A stretch of DNA of 64,000 nucleotides from UBA4416 sp040387475 (GTDB taxonomy: Bacteria; Bacteroidota; Bacteroidia; B-17B0; Aurantibacillaceae), in NCBI GenBank assembly GCA_040387475.1, contig JAZKDT010000032.1, forward strand, positions 1 to 64,000, read 5' to 3'. Both the position numbers and the translations under genes were made by a program. The notes beneath the pieces were generated by a model. The model was given only the letters and a program-made list of their open reading frames with translations, was not told the origin of the DNA and did not search any database. Positions 43,926 to 53,300 of the stretch are shown piece by piece (within the stretch, counting starts at the first letter, position 1; the number at the start of each line of letters is the position of its first letter).

Positions 43926-44342
43926 ATGGCGAGAATTTTAGCAATAGATTATGGAAGTAAACGCGTTGGCCTCGCCGTTACCGATCCATTACAAATTATT
44001 GCCAGCGGTTTAACAACTGTTCATAGTAAAGACCTCATTGCTTACCTGGAAGAGTATTTAAAGAAAGAAGCTGTAGAATGTATTGTGGTTGGCGAACCAA
44101 AGACGCTGCAAAATGAAGCATCTGACAGCGCGCGTTATATTGATCCCTTTGTAACGCACCTAACGCGTAAATTTCCGCATATTAAAATTGCGCGTTATGA
44201 TGAGCGCTTTACCTCTACCCTTGCGCATCAAGCCATGTTGATGGGTGGTTTGAAAAAGAAAGCGCGTGCTAATAAAGATACCGTTGATATGGTGAGTGCC
44301 ACGATTATTTTACAGGATTATTTATCTTTTATGAGTAAGTAA
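43926..44342 (+). CDS. ruvX: YqgF/RuvX-type nuclease (pre-16S rRNA processing)
   Basis: RNase H-fold protein of 138 residues, the family norm. The marks are ILAIDYGSKRVGLAVTDP (first catalytic Asp), VECIVVGEPKTLQNEASD (catalytic Glu), and YDERFTSTLAHQAM with the later KDTVDMVSA (last Asp). In E. coli it helps mature the 5' end of 16S rRNA; it is also called a putative Holliday junction resolvase. It is a single gene followed by non-coding DNA. Confidence 0.95.
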   Translation: MARILAIDYGSKRVGLAVTDPLQIIASGLTTVHSKDLIAYLEEYLKKEAVECIVVGEPKTLQNEASDSARYIDPFVTHLTRKFPHIKIARYDERFTSTLAHQAMLMGGLKKKARANKDTVDMVSATIILQDYLSFMSK

Positions 44343-44352
44343 TTGTATCGGC

Positions 44353-44443
44353 ATTGCAAGTGGCTTTTTCAGCTACGAAGCAATCTCATACTTATCAAAA
44401 TAAAATTGTGATTCAGATTGCCGCGCTGTTCCTCTCAATGACC
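44353..44443. repeat. Imperfect palindromic intergenic sequence
   Basis: ATTGC (44353-44357) pairs with GCAAT (44380-44384), with inner GTGGCT/AGCTAC pairing, so a hairpin can form. A related half, GATTGCC...CTCAATGACC, follows at 44416-44443. The look (ATTGC...GCAATGA-type ends) is that of dispersed palindromic elements, but no other copy was identified in this window. Confidence 0.4.
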
Positions 44444-44570
44444 AACCGCAAAAAACAGCCCAGCCTCCCGGTGACTGTCGCACTATTTGAAACGTAGGAG
44501 CGAGGTGATAAAAAAAACAAATTTATTTTCTTCGTTAATCTTTAATCGATGATCAAGCGCTATATCACAC

Positions 44571-44603
44571 AAAAAAAGCGCCTGTGAGATCACAAGCGCT
44601 TTA
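44571..44603 (-). terminator. Terminator after the T9SS type A gene
   Basis: Outer stem AAAGCGC/GCGCTTT (44575-44581 with 44596-44602) with an inner TGTGA/TCACA pairing. A 7-base T run follows on the minus strand. It lies 20 bp past the stop of the next gene. Confidence 0.85.
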
Positions 44604-44622
44604 TGTTTACCAATTTTACCGA

Positions 44623-46242
44623 TTATTTAAGGATCATTAGTTTATAATTAGATGAGTGCTCATCTGAAGTAATGTTTACCTGGTACAAGCCATCTGCCAG
44701 AGAAGACACATCCAGTTGTGTTTCAAAAGATGTGGCTATTTGCGTGAAAACCTTTTTACCATGTGTATCGAAAACAGTTACCTGGGTATTTAACAAAGGG
44801 CTTTTAACTGTCAGCGTACCTTTGGTTGGATTTGGATACATCGCAAAAACATCTGCATTTAATGTTTGAATACCGGTGCAGGCATCAACCGTGATCATAT
44901 CCGTCGCTGAATTTGTGCAACTATTTCCATCGGTATAACTGTAAGTAATTGTGTAAGTACCCACACCCACTGTTGAAGGACTGAACAGCCCTGCAGAAAC
45001 GCCTGTTCCACTATAAACTCCCCCGACAGGCGTTCCACCTGATAATGAAACACTATTTATGGTAACGCATTGTAAATTGATGGCAGATGTATTTAACGTA
45101 ACAGCCGGTAAGTTAGAAACACTGATGGAGATCGTCATGGTATTTGAACAACCATTCGCATCGTCACCGGTTACGGTATACGTATTGGTATATACAGGAG
45201 AAAAAGGCACCCCATCCGTCACAAAATTATCCCAGGTATAGGTTTGTGCACCTGAACCCGTTAAGGTTACCGAATTACCCACGCAAATACTCATAGTAGT
45301 AGCGGTTATTGAAAGTGTTGGCAAAGCATTAACGGTTGTTGTAACAACAGATGTTGCGGTACCGCAGGCATTTTCAACCGTTAATGTATAGTTTCCGGAT
45401 GTAGCTCCGGTAATAGCGGTTACCGAAGCATTGGGAGCAGCTATTGTTCCGGCACCCGTCCACGTATATGTAATAGGTGCATCGCCCGTAACCGAAGAAG
45501 CCAGTGCTAAGGTCTCATCACTACAAATAGCCACATTACCTGTAATACCCGTGATAGAAGCAGGCACACACGCTACTGTTCCACCGGTTACAGAACCGTC
45601 GATACTCACGTTATCAATACTGAATGTTCCACCCGCAGCTTCAGCATTCCACGCATAAAAGCGCAAGGCAACTGAGGAAGTAGTGGTAGCACCGAAAAAA
45701 TTAATAGTGCTTCCATTTTGCGCATTCGAGAGTGCATCAAAATTCCAGAAAAATTCATTGGCTCCAACCACTGATAAATTGGTGTTGGTTGCTACAGAAG
45801 CCGGCAGGTTATTTGTAAAACCGTCAACGCTTGCTCTTACCGCGTAATTTCTAATACCTGTCCCGGAACGTTGAATGGTAAAAGACATGGTATTTAAAGC
45901 CACAGTAAAACCTGCCTGTGGCGTTAATATAATTTCGTAGTATTCAGTTGTGTTAATACTCCCGGTCATACTGGCGTAAACATCGGTTGAATTGGTTCCG
46001 GTTGGCGAACCTAAGGGCCAACCTACAAAAGAAAACCGCCCGGCTGCATTTGCATTTAAAGATGGAGTTCCTACTGCTGCAAAAGAACCGGATGTAACTC
46101 CAACAGCCGTTGGTGTAGGCGTTGGATCGATAACGCCTGAACTTGCGGTTACAGCAGCAAATGGATACGTTAAAGAAAAGGATTGTGCACGTGCGGATAC
46201 CGACAAACACAACGTTGCAATAATAAGTAGATTTTTTATCAT
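44623..46242 (-). CDS. Secreted multi-domain protein with T9SS type A sorting domain
   Basis: 539 residues with a signal peptide (MIKNLLIIATLCLSVSARA). The first ~210 residues are a jelly-roll-like binding module found in Bacteroidota secreted proteins (YYEIILTPQAGFTVALNTM, then FSIDNVSIDGSV). Three Ig/PKD-like modules follow, containing the SVTGDAPITYTWTGAG and SICVGNSVTLTGSGAQTYTW segments. The C-terminus is a T9SS type A domain (MYPNPTKGTLTVKSP, VFDTHGKKVFTQ, LADGLYQVNITS). It is probably attached to or released from the cell surface; ligand unknown. Confidence 0.88.
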   Translation of the reverse strand: MIKNLLIIATLCLSVSARAQSFSLTYPFAAVTASSGVIDPTPTPTAVGVTSGSFAAVGTPSLNANAAGRFSFVGWPLGSPTGTNSTDVYASMTGSINTTEYYEIILTPQAGFTVALNTMSFTIQRSGTGIRNYAVRASVDGFTNNLPASVATNTNLSVVGANEFFWNFDALSNAQNGSTINFFGATTTSSVALRFYAWNAEAAGGTFSIDNVSIDGSVTGGTVACVPASITGITGNVAICSDETLALASSVTGDAPITYTWTGAGTIAAPNASVTAITGATSGNYTLTVENACGTATSVVTTTVNALPTLSITATTMSICVGNSVTLTGSGAQTYTWDNFVTDGVPFSPVYTNTYTVTGDDANGCSNTMTISISVSNLPAVTLNTSAINLQCVTINSVSLSGGTPVGGVYSGTGVSAGLFSPSTVGVGTYTITYSYTDGNSCTNSATDMITVDACTGIQTLNADVFAMYPNPTKGTLTVKSPLLNTQVTVFDTHGKKVFTQIATSFETQLDVSSLADGLYQVNITSDEHSSNYKLMILK

Positions 46243-46329
46243 GGTTTATTTTTTTAGTAAAGTTAAAAAAATAAACCTTTCAAATGATTTAATTAAAATA
46301 GACCAAAAAGCATTTGAAAATAAAGAAGG

Positions 46330-47658
46330 CTAAACCTCTTTTTCTGTGAAAATAATATTCAAAGTTTCTAATTCAGAAAGCATTGGTTCGTAAATTTCTT
46401 TAACCAAAGGAATTTGTACTCCGTATAATTTGATTTTACCGGTTAAGAAATTTTTAATGGTAATAGCCAAAGGCAAGCCAACTGTTTTAGCCATAGCAGT
46501 ATGAATCTCATCATCGCCAATAACAACCAAAGAAGAATTCAAGGTATGTTTAGCCCCATTTAGTTCATAGTCAAACTGGTGTTGCATCACGATCATATCT
46601 TTATCCCCTGCTTTGAGCAACCATTTTTCTTCCAGCAGATTTTGTAACAACTCAGCGGGAGAACCTTCGTTTAATTTGATGCGGCGATCGGAGAATAATT
46701 CTAAATACTCCAGTTTGGTCATTACCTCAGTATCCATATCCGGTCCCATAAAGGCAACTAGTTTTTCTTTCACTGAACCCGCTCCTTTTGGTAAAAAAGA
46801 GGATAGAAGATCCATGTAAGTTAAGGTACTGGCGTTTTTTATCTTATAGGTATCGTCGGTTAATCCCAGCTTTACAAACACATTCCATGCTTTACAATAG
46901 CCCGGCATGCGTAAAGTACCTCGCAACATGGTTGAAGCATCATGTAAACCATATGGCTCTTTGTAGCTAATGCTATCACGGTTGGCGTAAGCATCAAATT
47001 TGCCGTAACCTTCTACTTCAATAGTTTCTATTTGTGTATAAACGCGGTTATAGGGAATGAATTTCAATTTGTCTTCTTCTATGAACTGAGCTGTTCCCTG
47101 CCCTGCTAAAATAACATTGCGTGGATTCCAGCTGAATTTATAACCCCACGGATTATCATTACTTTCGGGAGCAACCAATCCACCGCAAAATGATTTGAAG
47201 CTGGTGATCTTCCCGCCTTTCTCTTCTATTTCGTGAATTACTTTCATGGCTGAAGCATGATCGATGCCGGGATCTAAACCGCACTCGTTCAATAAAATCA
47301 AATTCTTTGCTTTGGCTTGTGCATCTAATTCTTTCATATCAGCGCTTACGTAGCTGGCTGTAGCCATATGTTTTCCAAAACGCACACAATCTCTTGCCAC
47401 ATCACCATGCATAAAAGCAGGGAGCATCGATACCACAAAATCAGATTCTTTAATCAACACTTCCCGTAACACCACATTATTGACATCAAATTCAACAGCA
47501 GATGCAACATCCGTATACTGACTGATCTTTGATTCAACTGCTGCTTTATTAGCATCAGCAATGGTAATGTGCCAGGCATTGGATTTCGCATGCGACAATA
47601 GATAATCGATCAAACTGGATGAAGAGCGTCCGGCTCCAATAATTAATATTCTGCTCAT
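46330..47658 (-). CDS. Saccharopine dehydrogenase family protein
   Basis: 442 residues from the ATG at 47658, where the Rossmann fold begins (MSRILIIGAGRSSSSLIDYL); a start 14 codons upstream is less likely. Residues up to ~130 bind NAD(P). YVSADMKELDAQAKAKNLIL, NECGLDPGIDHASAMKVI, and KSFCGGLVAPESNDNPWGYKFSW are hallmarks of Lys9/saccharopine dehydrogenase. The protein probably works in lysine metabolism, by oxidising saccharopine or a related amino acid, but the exact reaction cannot be fixed. It has its own probable promoter, divergent from the DUF4476 gene. Confidence 0.92.
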   Translation of the reverse strand: MSRILIIGAGRSSSSLIDYLLSHAKSNAWHITIADANKAAVESKISQYTDVASAVEFDVNNVVLREVLIKESDFVVSMLPAFMHGDVARDCVRFGKHMATASYVSADMKELDAQAKAKNLILLNECGLDPGIDHASAMKVIHEIEEKGGKITSFKSFCGGLVAPESNDNPWGYKFSWNPRNVILAGQGTAQFIEEDKLKFIPYNRVYTQIETIEVEGYGKFDAYANRDSISYKEPYGLHDASTMLRGTLRMPGYCKAWNVFVKLGLTDDTYKIKNASTLTYMDLLSSFLPKGAGSVKEKLVAFMGPDMDTEVMTKLEYLELFSDRRIKLNEGSPAELLQNLLEEKWLLKAGDKDMIVMQHQFDYELNGAKHTLNSSLVVIGDDEIHTAMAKTVGLPLAITIKNFLTGKIKLYGVQIPLVKEIYEPMLSELETLNIIFTEKEV

Positions 47659-47673
47659 AAAATAAATTCTGCA

Positions 47674-47700
47674 CAAAAATAACCTTAAATTTGTTATCAA
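47674..47700 (-). promoter_or_regulatory. Probable saccharopine dehydrogenase promoter
   Basis: Minus strand TTG (47700-47698), a 16-nt spacer, TATTTTTG (47681-47674). The -7 box is exact and the spacer one base short of the usual range. A TAAATTTG box on the plus strand at 47686-47693 may serve the divergent gene, but it lacks a TTG partner. Confidence 0.4.
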
Positions 47701-47770
47701 AACAGATAATATGTTTCATGTGGTTAAATCGTTATATATAAAAGTCATATCGTTTACCCGATTTAATCAT

Positions 47771-48895
47771 ATGGACTTTGATTTATCGCAACAAAAAATA
47801 ATTTCCAAAATAAAAGTTTTATTCTATTTCATGCTTATCAGCATGGCTGCTATCTGTCAGAACAACTCACTGGTTATTTTCTCTGCCTCCGGAAACCCAT
47901 TTTATGTTACGTTCAATGGAGAGAGCATAAACGTGGCTGCTCAATCGAATGTCAAAATATTTGATATCAATGCCGGGTGGAGCACTCTCTGTATAAAAGT
48001 TCCGGGAACTAACAGAGAGCTCATCTTAAAAGATTCTATCCTGCTAAGCAGCAAATCCAAATTTGTAAACAAAGAATTTACATACGTATTGATTGAAAAA
48101 GGTGAAAAACTGGAATTGCAATTCAACTCAGTTTCTGAATTATCGGGACCAAAAACACCGCCGGTTCCCGAAGAACCTAAGGTAGCTGCACCGCTTGTTG
48201 ACAATAGTATTTATGGTAATTTATACAAGGCGGTAAATAATAAACCGGTATTTTATGCAAATTATGATAAAGAAACCTCAACCTGTAAAAACAGCATAAC
48301 TGATAAAGAAGTGCGGTATGCCATTAACCTTATGACTAAAGCAAACGATAAGGAAGCTGCGTACCGTTACCTCACACAAATTGTTGATTTAAATTGTTAT
48401 TCAACACTACAGTTAAAGGATCTGCTTGAAACAGCGCCAATTGACATGGATCGGTTACATTCTGCAAAAAAAGCCTACACTCATGTTACCGATCCCCAAA
48501 ACATTGGTATGCTTTTATCAATTTTCAAATATCCAACCATGAAGGAGTCTTACGCTTCGTTTTTAAAAGACCAGGAAAATATAGCAAAACAAAAAACCTT
48601 GCAATGTAAGGAACCTTTGAACGACCAAAAGTTTAATGAGCTTTTTAGCAAAGTAAAAAGCGCTCCTTATGAAAACGAAAAATTAATCGTGTCAAAAAAA
48701 ATAATGGCTGAAGTTTGTTTATCAAGCACACAAATTAAAAAGATCAGTGAACTATATACTCATGATAGGGAAAAATTAGAGTATATGAAATATGCTTTTA
48801 ATGTTTTAACAGATAAAGAAAACGGTAGATCTCTAGCCGATGAATTTCAGTATCAGGGCACCAAAGATGAATTTTTAAAATATATTACTCCATAA
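47771..48895 (+). CDS. Secreted protein with two tandem DUF4476 domains
   Basis: 374 residues from ATG 47771, which leaves a normal signal (VLFYFMLISMAAICQ). The N-terminal ~120 residues form a beta domain, followed by a Pro-rich linker (PKTPPVPEEPK). Two homologous helical DUF4476 modules follow: residues ~180-275 (ITDKEVRYAINLM...LHSAKKAYTHVTDPQN) and ~285-372 (LNDQKFNELFSKV...EYMKYAFNVLTDKENG). The family is Bacteroidota-specific and of unknown function. It is transcribed toward the DUF423 gene with a 2-bp gap. Confidence 0.85.
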   Translation: MDFDLSQQKIISKIKVLFYFMLISMAAICQNNSLVIFSASGNPFYVTFNGESINVAAQSNVKIFDINAGWSTLCIKVPGTNRELILKDSILLSSKSKFVNKEFTYVLIEKGEKLELQFNSVSELSGPKTPPVPEEPKVAAPLVDNSIYGNLYKAVNNKPVFYANYDKETSTCKNSITDKEVRYAINLMTKANDKEAAYRYLTQIVDLNCYSTLQLKDLLETAPIDMDRLHSAKKAYTHVTDPQNIGMLLSIFKYPTMKESYASFLKDQENIAKQKTLQCKEPLNDQKFNELFSKVKSAPYENEKLIVSKKIMAEVCLSSTQIKKISELYTHDREKLEYMKYAFNVLTDKENGRSLADEFQYQGTKDEFLKYITP

Positions 48896-48897
48896 TC

Positions 48898-49311
48898 ATG
48901 CATTCAAAAAAACTAGTCACCATTGGCTTACTCGGCGCTATTGCCGTAGCGCTGGGCGCATTAGGCGCTCACTTTCTAAAAAACAAATTATCAACAGGAC
49001 TCACCACGCCTGATCAGTTAAACGGTTTTGATACGGCCGTAAAGTATCAGATGTACCATGTATTAGCCATGCTGGGTTTATTTTTATTTTCGAAACATAA
49101 CCCACCTAAATATATTACATGGGCTTACAATAGCTTTTTAATTGGCATCATCCTGTTTTCAGGCTCGCTTTATCTGTTATGTACACGCCATTTATTGGGA
49201 ATAGATGCGTTAAAAGTATTAGGCCCAGTTACACCTATTGGCGGTTTGTTCTTTGTAGCCGGATGGATATTTATTGCTTTGACGGGATTAAAAAAAGAAA
49301 GTAACAAGTGA
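48898..49311 (+). CDS. DUF423 membrane protein
   Basis: 137 residues with four membrane helices, matching the YgdD/DUF423 family: GLLGAIAVALGALGAHFLK, FDTAVKYQMYHVLAMLGLFLF, LIGIILFSGSLYLL and LGPVTPIGGLFFVAGWIF. The family is widespread and its function is unknown. Its stop overlaps the GTG start of the next gene by 3 bp (GTGA), so both are probably translated together. Confidence 0.92.
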   Translation: MHSKKLVTIGLLGAIAVALGALGAHFLKNKLSTGLTTPDQLNGFDTAVKYQMYHVLAMLGLFLFSKHNPPKYITWAYNSFLIGIILFSGSLYLLCTRHLLGIDALKVLGPVTPIGGLFFVAGWIFIALTGLKKESNK

Positions 49312-50243
49312 ATCTAAGCGGCGAACTCATCGCCTTACTTACCACGCTTTGCTGGAGTTTGGGAATTTTTCCTTTTACTGAAGCTGCCAGGCGTATAGGC
49401 TCTGCGCCACTTAATCAATACCGTTTATTGTTGGCATGGATCATTATTTCAGTTATTTTGTTTTTTTGGAACGAACTCACACTTATTGAATTATTTACTA
49501 AACCTCACCTTTTTCATTTTTTATTTTTAGGTCTTTCAGGCATTATTGGTTTTTCGATTGGTGATTACTGCAGCTTTACCTCTTTTAAATTATTGGGCCC
49601 AAAGCTAGCAAGCCTTTACACCACCTTTGCACCAGGAGCAGCTTTATTAATCGGATACATAGCCTTGAACGAAAGCGTTAACGGCATTGGCATTTTAGGA
49701 ATGCTTATTACAGTCTCAGGTGTAATATGGTTAACACTTTCAAAAACAGATTCGGAGGAAGCTAAAAAAGTTGGATATGCAAGAGATAGAAAAGGAATTA
49801 TTTACGGTATCGTTGGTGCTTTATGCCAGGGAACCGGATTAGTGTTGTCGAAATACGGTATGGATTATTATGATACAAAGCTACCAACTATGCACGCCGT
49901 TTGGATCCGCTTATTGTTTGCGTTTTCAGCGGCATTTATGGTGTCGCTGATGGCGGGGAAATTAAAAGCCAATAGCAAACCTGTGTTCACCAACGAAAAA
50001 AACAACTTGCCTTTTATGTTTTTAGGAACCTTGCTGGGCCCGGTAATGGGAGTCACTCTTTCTCTTTTTGCCATTCAAAAACTGGAGGTTGCAGTTGCCC
50101 AGACAATTTTTGCTCTTTTACCTCTTTTCGTCCTTCCCATCAGTCTCGTTATTTATAAAGAAAAAATAACTATGCAGGCTGTTTTCGCCTGTTTTTTAGC
50201 GCTGGGTGGCGTGCTAATTCTTATTTGGCGCAATGAATTCTAA
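49308..50243 (+). CDS. EamA/DMT-superfamily transporter
   Basis: 311 residues with ten predicted helices in two EamA repeats (about 5-140 and 165-308). Marks are FLFLGLSGIIGFSIGDYCSF, LYTTFAPGAALLIGYIAL and VAVAQTIFALLPLFVLPISL. Such proteins export or import small metabolites; the substrate cannot be predicted. It uses a GTG start that overlaps the stop of the DUF423 gene. No ATG lies near the conserved beginning, so GTG is well supported. Confidence 0.9.
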   Translation: MNLSGELIALLTTLCWSLGIFPFTEAARRIGSAPLNQYRLLLAWIIISVILFFWNELTLIELFTKPHLFHFLFLGLSGIIGFSIGDYCSFTSFKLLGPKLASLYTTFAPGAALLIGYIALNESVNGIGILGMLITVSGVIWLTLSKTDSEEAKKVGYARDRKGIIYGIVGALCQGTGLVLSKYGMDYYDTKLPTMHAVWIRLLFAFSAAFMVSLMAGKLKANSKPVFTNEKNNLPFMFLGTLLGPVMGVTLSLFAIQKLEVAVAQTIFALLPLFVLPISLVIYKEKITMQAVFACFLALGGVLILIWRNEF

Positions 50244-50317
50244 ATTTTGTAGAATTTAAGAAATTTTATAAAAAAAGCGGTCTATTTTGTATATTTAAGG
50301 ATTATAAATAAGCTCTT

Positions 50318-53300
50318 ATGTCAAAAATCAAACTTATAGCCTTTGCATTCTGTTTAACTCTATTTTCTAATTTATTTTCTCAAAAGGGAAAAAACGGATC
50401 ATTGAGTGTATCCACGGCTAATGTAAAAATCAATGAATTTACAGCCTTAACGTCTAATGCAGCTGTTGGTAATGCTACAATTACGGTTGCCGCCAGTTCG
50501 TTAAATGCAAACGGGCGTTTTACAGGTGCGTTGGCTCCTGGCGACTTAGTGATGGTTATTCAGATGCAGGGAGCTTTAATTAAACTAAATCCTTATAATC
50601 CCTGGGAAGCGTATGTAACCGACAGTCTGTATGGCCGAATTTACAGTTACCAAAACTGTGGAAATTACGAATTTGCACAGGTAAAAACAGTTATTTCTGC
50701 CACACAAATCGAGTTGGAGTGTGGGTTGAAATATGATTATTCGATCGCTGGAAGAACCCAGGTAGTTCGGGTTCCAAGATATAATGCGCTGAACGTTACC
50801 GGTACTGGCACTTTAACTACCGACGCGTGGAGCGGAACTGCAGGTATTGGAGGAATACTGGCTGCTGAAGTTGATGGTAATACTACTGTAAATGCAGGTG
50901 GAATAATAACTGCCACTGGCTTAGGCTTTCGCGGCGGCTTACCTGCAGCTTCGGGCGGTACCGATTTTTATCCCTTATCCTCAGCCACGCCCGCTAATAA
51001 AGGGTCGGAAAAAGGGGAAGGTATTGGCAGTAACCGACTTAACAACAGTATCGACTCTTTAGGAAATTACTGTAAAGGGGCCCCTGGTAATGGCGGCGGC
51101 GGAGGTAATGCCAATAACTGCGCCGGCGGCGGTGGCGGTAACGGTGGTGTAATTGCAAATTACAACGGTCATGGAAATCCGGGTGCAGGATTCAACGCCA
51201 TCTGGAATCTGGAATGGCCCGGAAAAGCATCAGTAACATCAAGCGGCGGCGGAAAAGGTGGTTACGGAACGTCAACCACTAATACTACAAATATTAACAC
51301 GGTTGGTCCAAATAGTACCTTATGGGGAACATTCAGACGTGTTAGCGCTGGTGGATTTGGAGGAAGACCTTTGGATTATTCTACCGGTAAGCTATTTATC
51401 GGTGGTGGAGGCGGTGCCGGTCATACCACTCTTGGTCAATCTAATGGAGCCGGAGCTTGCACTGGCGGAGCCGGTGGCGGACTTATTTTCCTATTAAACT
51501 ACGGTACGATTTCAGGAACGGGTTCTATTGTATCCAATGGTAATAATGGAGGAAATGCATATGGTGTAGGAAATTTCGCGAATCCACAGCAAGGAATTGA
51601 CGGCGCAGGTGGCGGTGGCGCAGGTGGAACAATTATTTTACAGTGTAATGGCACCATATCAGGCATTACTACAAGTGCTATTGGCGGTAACGGGGGCAAC
51701 CAGGTTAAATCCGGTACGGCCAACAGTGAAGGTCAAGGTCCTGGCGGCGGCGGCGGCGGCGGTTATATAGCCGGCAACGGAAGTGTTTTTACTCAAAATG
51801 CAAACGGAGGAATCAACGGAACAACAAATGCATCGGCATTTGACACGGAATTTCCTATGAATGGTGCAACTGCCGGAGGTGCCGGATCAAACAACCAGGT
51901 CATTACTCCTTCTTTTTCTCTCACGGCTTCTCCCAATCAAACATTATGTACCAATCAATTCGCTGTATTAACAGCTACTTCAACCAATAGTTCCGCAACT
52001 GTTCTTTGGTATAATGCCGCAGCAGGAGGAAATTCGATCGCGGCAGGTACAACGTATACCACTCCTGTTTACGCAACTAGTGGTACTTATACAGTATATG
52101 CCGGCTCTTGCCCTGGCATTTATCGTGTTCCTGTTATTATTACAGTTAACACCGGCGCAACCTTTGCTATCAATAGCCCTACTATTTGTTCAGGACAAAG
52201 TACCATCCTCACCGTTACTACCACTGCAACTTCATATACGTGGAGTACGCCGGGATCACCAACAACAAATACAATTTCCGTATCCCCTACGTCCACAACT
52301 ATTTACAATATCAGCGGGGGTACCGGTGGTTGCGTGGGATCTCAAACAACGCAGGTAACGGTTAACAATACACCGGTTGTATCAGTACCTGGCGCAACGA
52401 TTTGTTCGGGTAATTCAGCAACATTAACTGCGAGCGGCGCAACCAATTACACCTGGATGCCTGGCGGACAAACGACAACGAGCATTATTGTTACACCAAC
52501 AATTAATACAACGTACTCAATTACCGGAGCTAATGGCAGTTGTACAAATTCAACAACAGCCAATGTTAGTATTACCGCAACTCCAACCATATCTACCAAC
52601 TCCACTACCATTTGTGCAGGGCAAATTGCTACATTCACAGTGACAGGAGCAACGTCTTATACCTGGAACCCGGGTGGTGTAACCGGAAATACTTATACAA
52701 CCAGCCCTGCGTCGTCTGGTACTGTTTCTGTAGTTGGAGCAAACGGAAGCTGTACCGCGCAACTAACAACTTCTGTCGCAGTAACACCTAATCCTACAGT
52801 AAGCGTAACAAATCAAACTATCTGTCCTACACAAACGATTACTTTAACAGCCGGTGGAGCAACGACCTACTCATGGAATACGGGTCCAACAACCAACACT
52901 ATTTCGGTGTCGCCTTCATCTACAACTATCTATACTGTCACAGGAACTTCCAGCCTGTGTTCTGATACCAAAACTGTAAGTGTCATTGTTGCAACACAAC
53001 CTACCGTTTCTGTAGCAAACGCAAGTATATGTTCGGGCAGTTCTACTATTTTAACGGCAAGCGGTGCAACCAATTATACCTGGTCGCCCGGCGGGCAATT
53101 CACGTCAACTGTATCGGTGAGTCCTACTAATACAACTACTTATACTATTTTGGGCTCAAATGGTACATGTACAGGAACCACAACGGCAATTGTAGATGTA
53201 ACTTCAACCCCAACCCTTATTGCTAACTCTGCAACTATTTGTCCCGGACAAACAGCCACTTTAACGGTAAGCGGTGCTACAAGTTATACATGGAACCCGG

